Positions 5,745-6,133 of a DNA stretch of 6,133 nucleotides are shown here, one piece after another. Origin of the DNA: DAMCAP01 sp964369265 (GTDB lineage: Bacteria > Bacillota > Clostridia > Oscillospirales > Ruminococcaceae). Within the stretch, counting starts at the first letter, position 1; each line of letters opens with the position of its first letter. The stretch is from NCBI GenBank assembly GCA_964369265.1, contig CAYJEV010000098.1:1-6133 (forward strand), read 5' to 3'. A program made the translations under genes and the position numbers. The notes under the pieces were generated by a model. The model saw only the letters and a program-made list of their open reading frames with translations. It had not been told where the DNA came from and made no database searches.

Positions 5745-5773
5745 ATATTCCGTCCTTTTTAACTTTATATATA

Positions 5774-5803
5774 AGTCTATGAGATAGCCATTGCAGTTAT
5801 TAC
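5774..5803 (-). promoter_or_regulatory. Candidate sigma-E promoter of spoIIP
   Basis: On the minus strand, the -10-like CATAGACT (5781-5774) matches CATACAnT at all but one defined position. The -35-like TAATAAC (5802-5796) has the key ATA. The spacer is 14 bp, as in sigma-E promoters of the mother cell. The start would be near 5767, with the ribosome binding site right behind. Sigma-E control is what spoIIP is known to have in Bacillus, which supports the call. Confidence 0.55.
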
Positions 5804-5818
5804 TTTAATTGAATGATA

Positions 5819-5883
5819 TTTTAGGCTGTGGCAATTTTGGTGGGTTGCTTATGGTCATGCAAAACATCAAATGACAATGCAAA
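5819..5883. repeat. Direct repeat copy A (~65 bp)
   Basis: The copy begins TTTTAGG, contains CAATTTTGG (5832-5840), TTATGGTCATGCAAAAC (5849-5865) and AATGACA, and ends at CAAA. Over the roughly 52 bp from CAATTTTGG onward it differs from copy B at about 11 positions (near 79% identity, counted by eye). It abuts the GC-rich palindrome at 5886. It does not appear to encode anything. Confidence 0.7.
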
Positions 5884-5885
5884 TT

Positions 5886-5949
5886 GTAGCGGCGACTAGT
5901 AGTCACCATTTTAATTTCGTACGACGGTGCGTCGAGCGCCGCCCCCTAC
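5886..5949. repeat. GC-rich palindromic element, MITE-like or structured RNA
   Basis: The ends pair: GTAG (5886-5889) with CTAC (5946-5949), and CGGCG (5890-5894) with CGCCG (5937-5941), leaving a bulge of four C. Inside are two smaller palindromes, GACTA-G-TAGTC (5894-5904) and CGACG-GTG-CGTCG (5922-5934). The element is markedly GC-richer than its surroundings. Its edges recall the GTAGGGGCG...CGCCCCTAC intergenic repeats found in many gut Clostridia (from memory). It holds no ORF. The ends fit a degenerate mobile miniature repeat. A folded noncoding RNA is the alternative. Confidence 0.5.
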
Positions 5950-5952
5950 TAT

Positions 5953-6015
5953 TTTTAGGACATCAATTTTGGCGTGCTATTTATGGTCATGCAAAACTAA
6001 AAATGACATAACAAA
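5953..6015. repeat. Direct repeat copy B (~63 bp)
   Basis: This is the second copy of the repeat at 5819-5883, about 132-134 bp downstream and on the other side of the palindromic element. Shared blocks are TTTTAGG (5953-5959), CAATTTTGG (5964-5972), TTTATGGTCATGCAAAAC (near 5980-5997) and AATGACA. It is slightly shorter than copy A between TTTTAGG and CAATTTTGG. Confidence 0.7.
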
Positions 6016-6133
6016 ACCCTATACCCCCACCAAACAAGCGACCACCAAAAGCTGGCTTACGCTCTTTCGGTTTCCACCAAAGTAAATTCATTTTGTCTGT
6101 ATTTTTCGTTTTTTTAATCTCGCTATTCTTTTT
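6016..6133. other. AT-rich tail with no supported gene
   Basis: With the repeats this completes a gene-free stretch of about 350 bases upstream of the spoIIP promoter. The tail has three CACCAAA copies (6028-6034, 6043-6049, 6075-6081) and a T-rich end. A 34-codon minus-strand frame (6091-5987) begins MNLLWWKPKERKPAFGG and ends inside repeat copy B. It has no ribosome binding site and is not called as a gene. A neighbouring gene may start outside the window. Confidence 0.5.

Noticed and set aside
5987..6091. A 34-codon minus-strand frame beginning MNLLWWKPKERK
   Set aside because: It has no ribosome binding site and ends within a repeat copy. The FGG recurrences come from CACCAAA repeats. 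It could be a remnant but cannot be supported.

Overview
The window is AT-rich, with Firmicutes-style strong Shine-Dalgarno sites (AGGAGGT, AAAGGAGGTG) and sigma-A-like promoters. It also carries spoIIP, a gene confined to endospore formers, preceded by what looks like a sigma-E promoter. The best guess is an endospore-forming, probably gut-associated member of the Clostridia. The exact taxon cannot be read from the sequence.

Positions 58-4578 hold a compact locus that probably handles an Amadori compound (fructosamine, for example fructoselysine or another fructose-amino acid). On the minus strand, a two-SIS-domain FrlB-type fructosamine-6-phosphate deglycase (1345-2310) is followed by a PfkB-family FrlD-type kinase (521-1345). 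The two genes share one base in a TAGTG stop/start. Next comes a one-domain cupin (112-459) with its own promoter, ended by a hairpin at 58-85. Divergently, on the plus strand, lie a 67-residue membrane protein of the DUF3311 type (2682-2885) and a 536-residue sodium:solute symporter (2919-4529), closed by a strong terminator at 4543-4578. The inferred route is uptake by the symporter, 6-phosphorylation by the kinase and cleavage by the deglycase to glucose 6-phosphate plus the free amine. The cupin's job is unknown.

The most interesting structure is regulatory. An inverted repeat of the form ATTTCGCT-(0/1)-GAAATT occurs between the -35 and -10 of the cupin promoter (501-514), again in the divergent intergenic region (2475-2489), and a third time on the other strand inside a 33-bp palindrome (2572-2604). 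This looks like a small regulon joining the cupin to the transporter genes, controlled by a regulator not encoded here.

Positions 4608-5744 (minus) encode SpoIIP, the peptidoglycan amidase/endopeptidase of engulfment. It converges on the symporter and is functionally unrelated to the sugar locus. The remaining 5782-6133 has no convincing gene. It holds two diverged ~65-bp direct repeats (5819-5883 and 5953-6015) flanking a 64-bp GC-rich palindromic element (5886-5949) that resembles a decayed miniature repeat, then an AT-rich tail.
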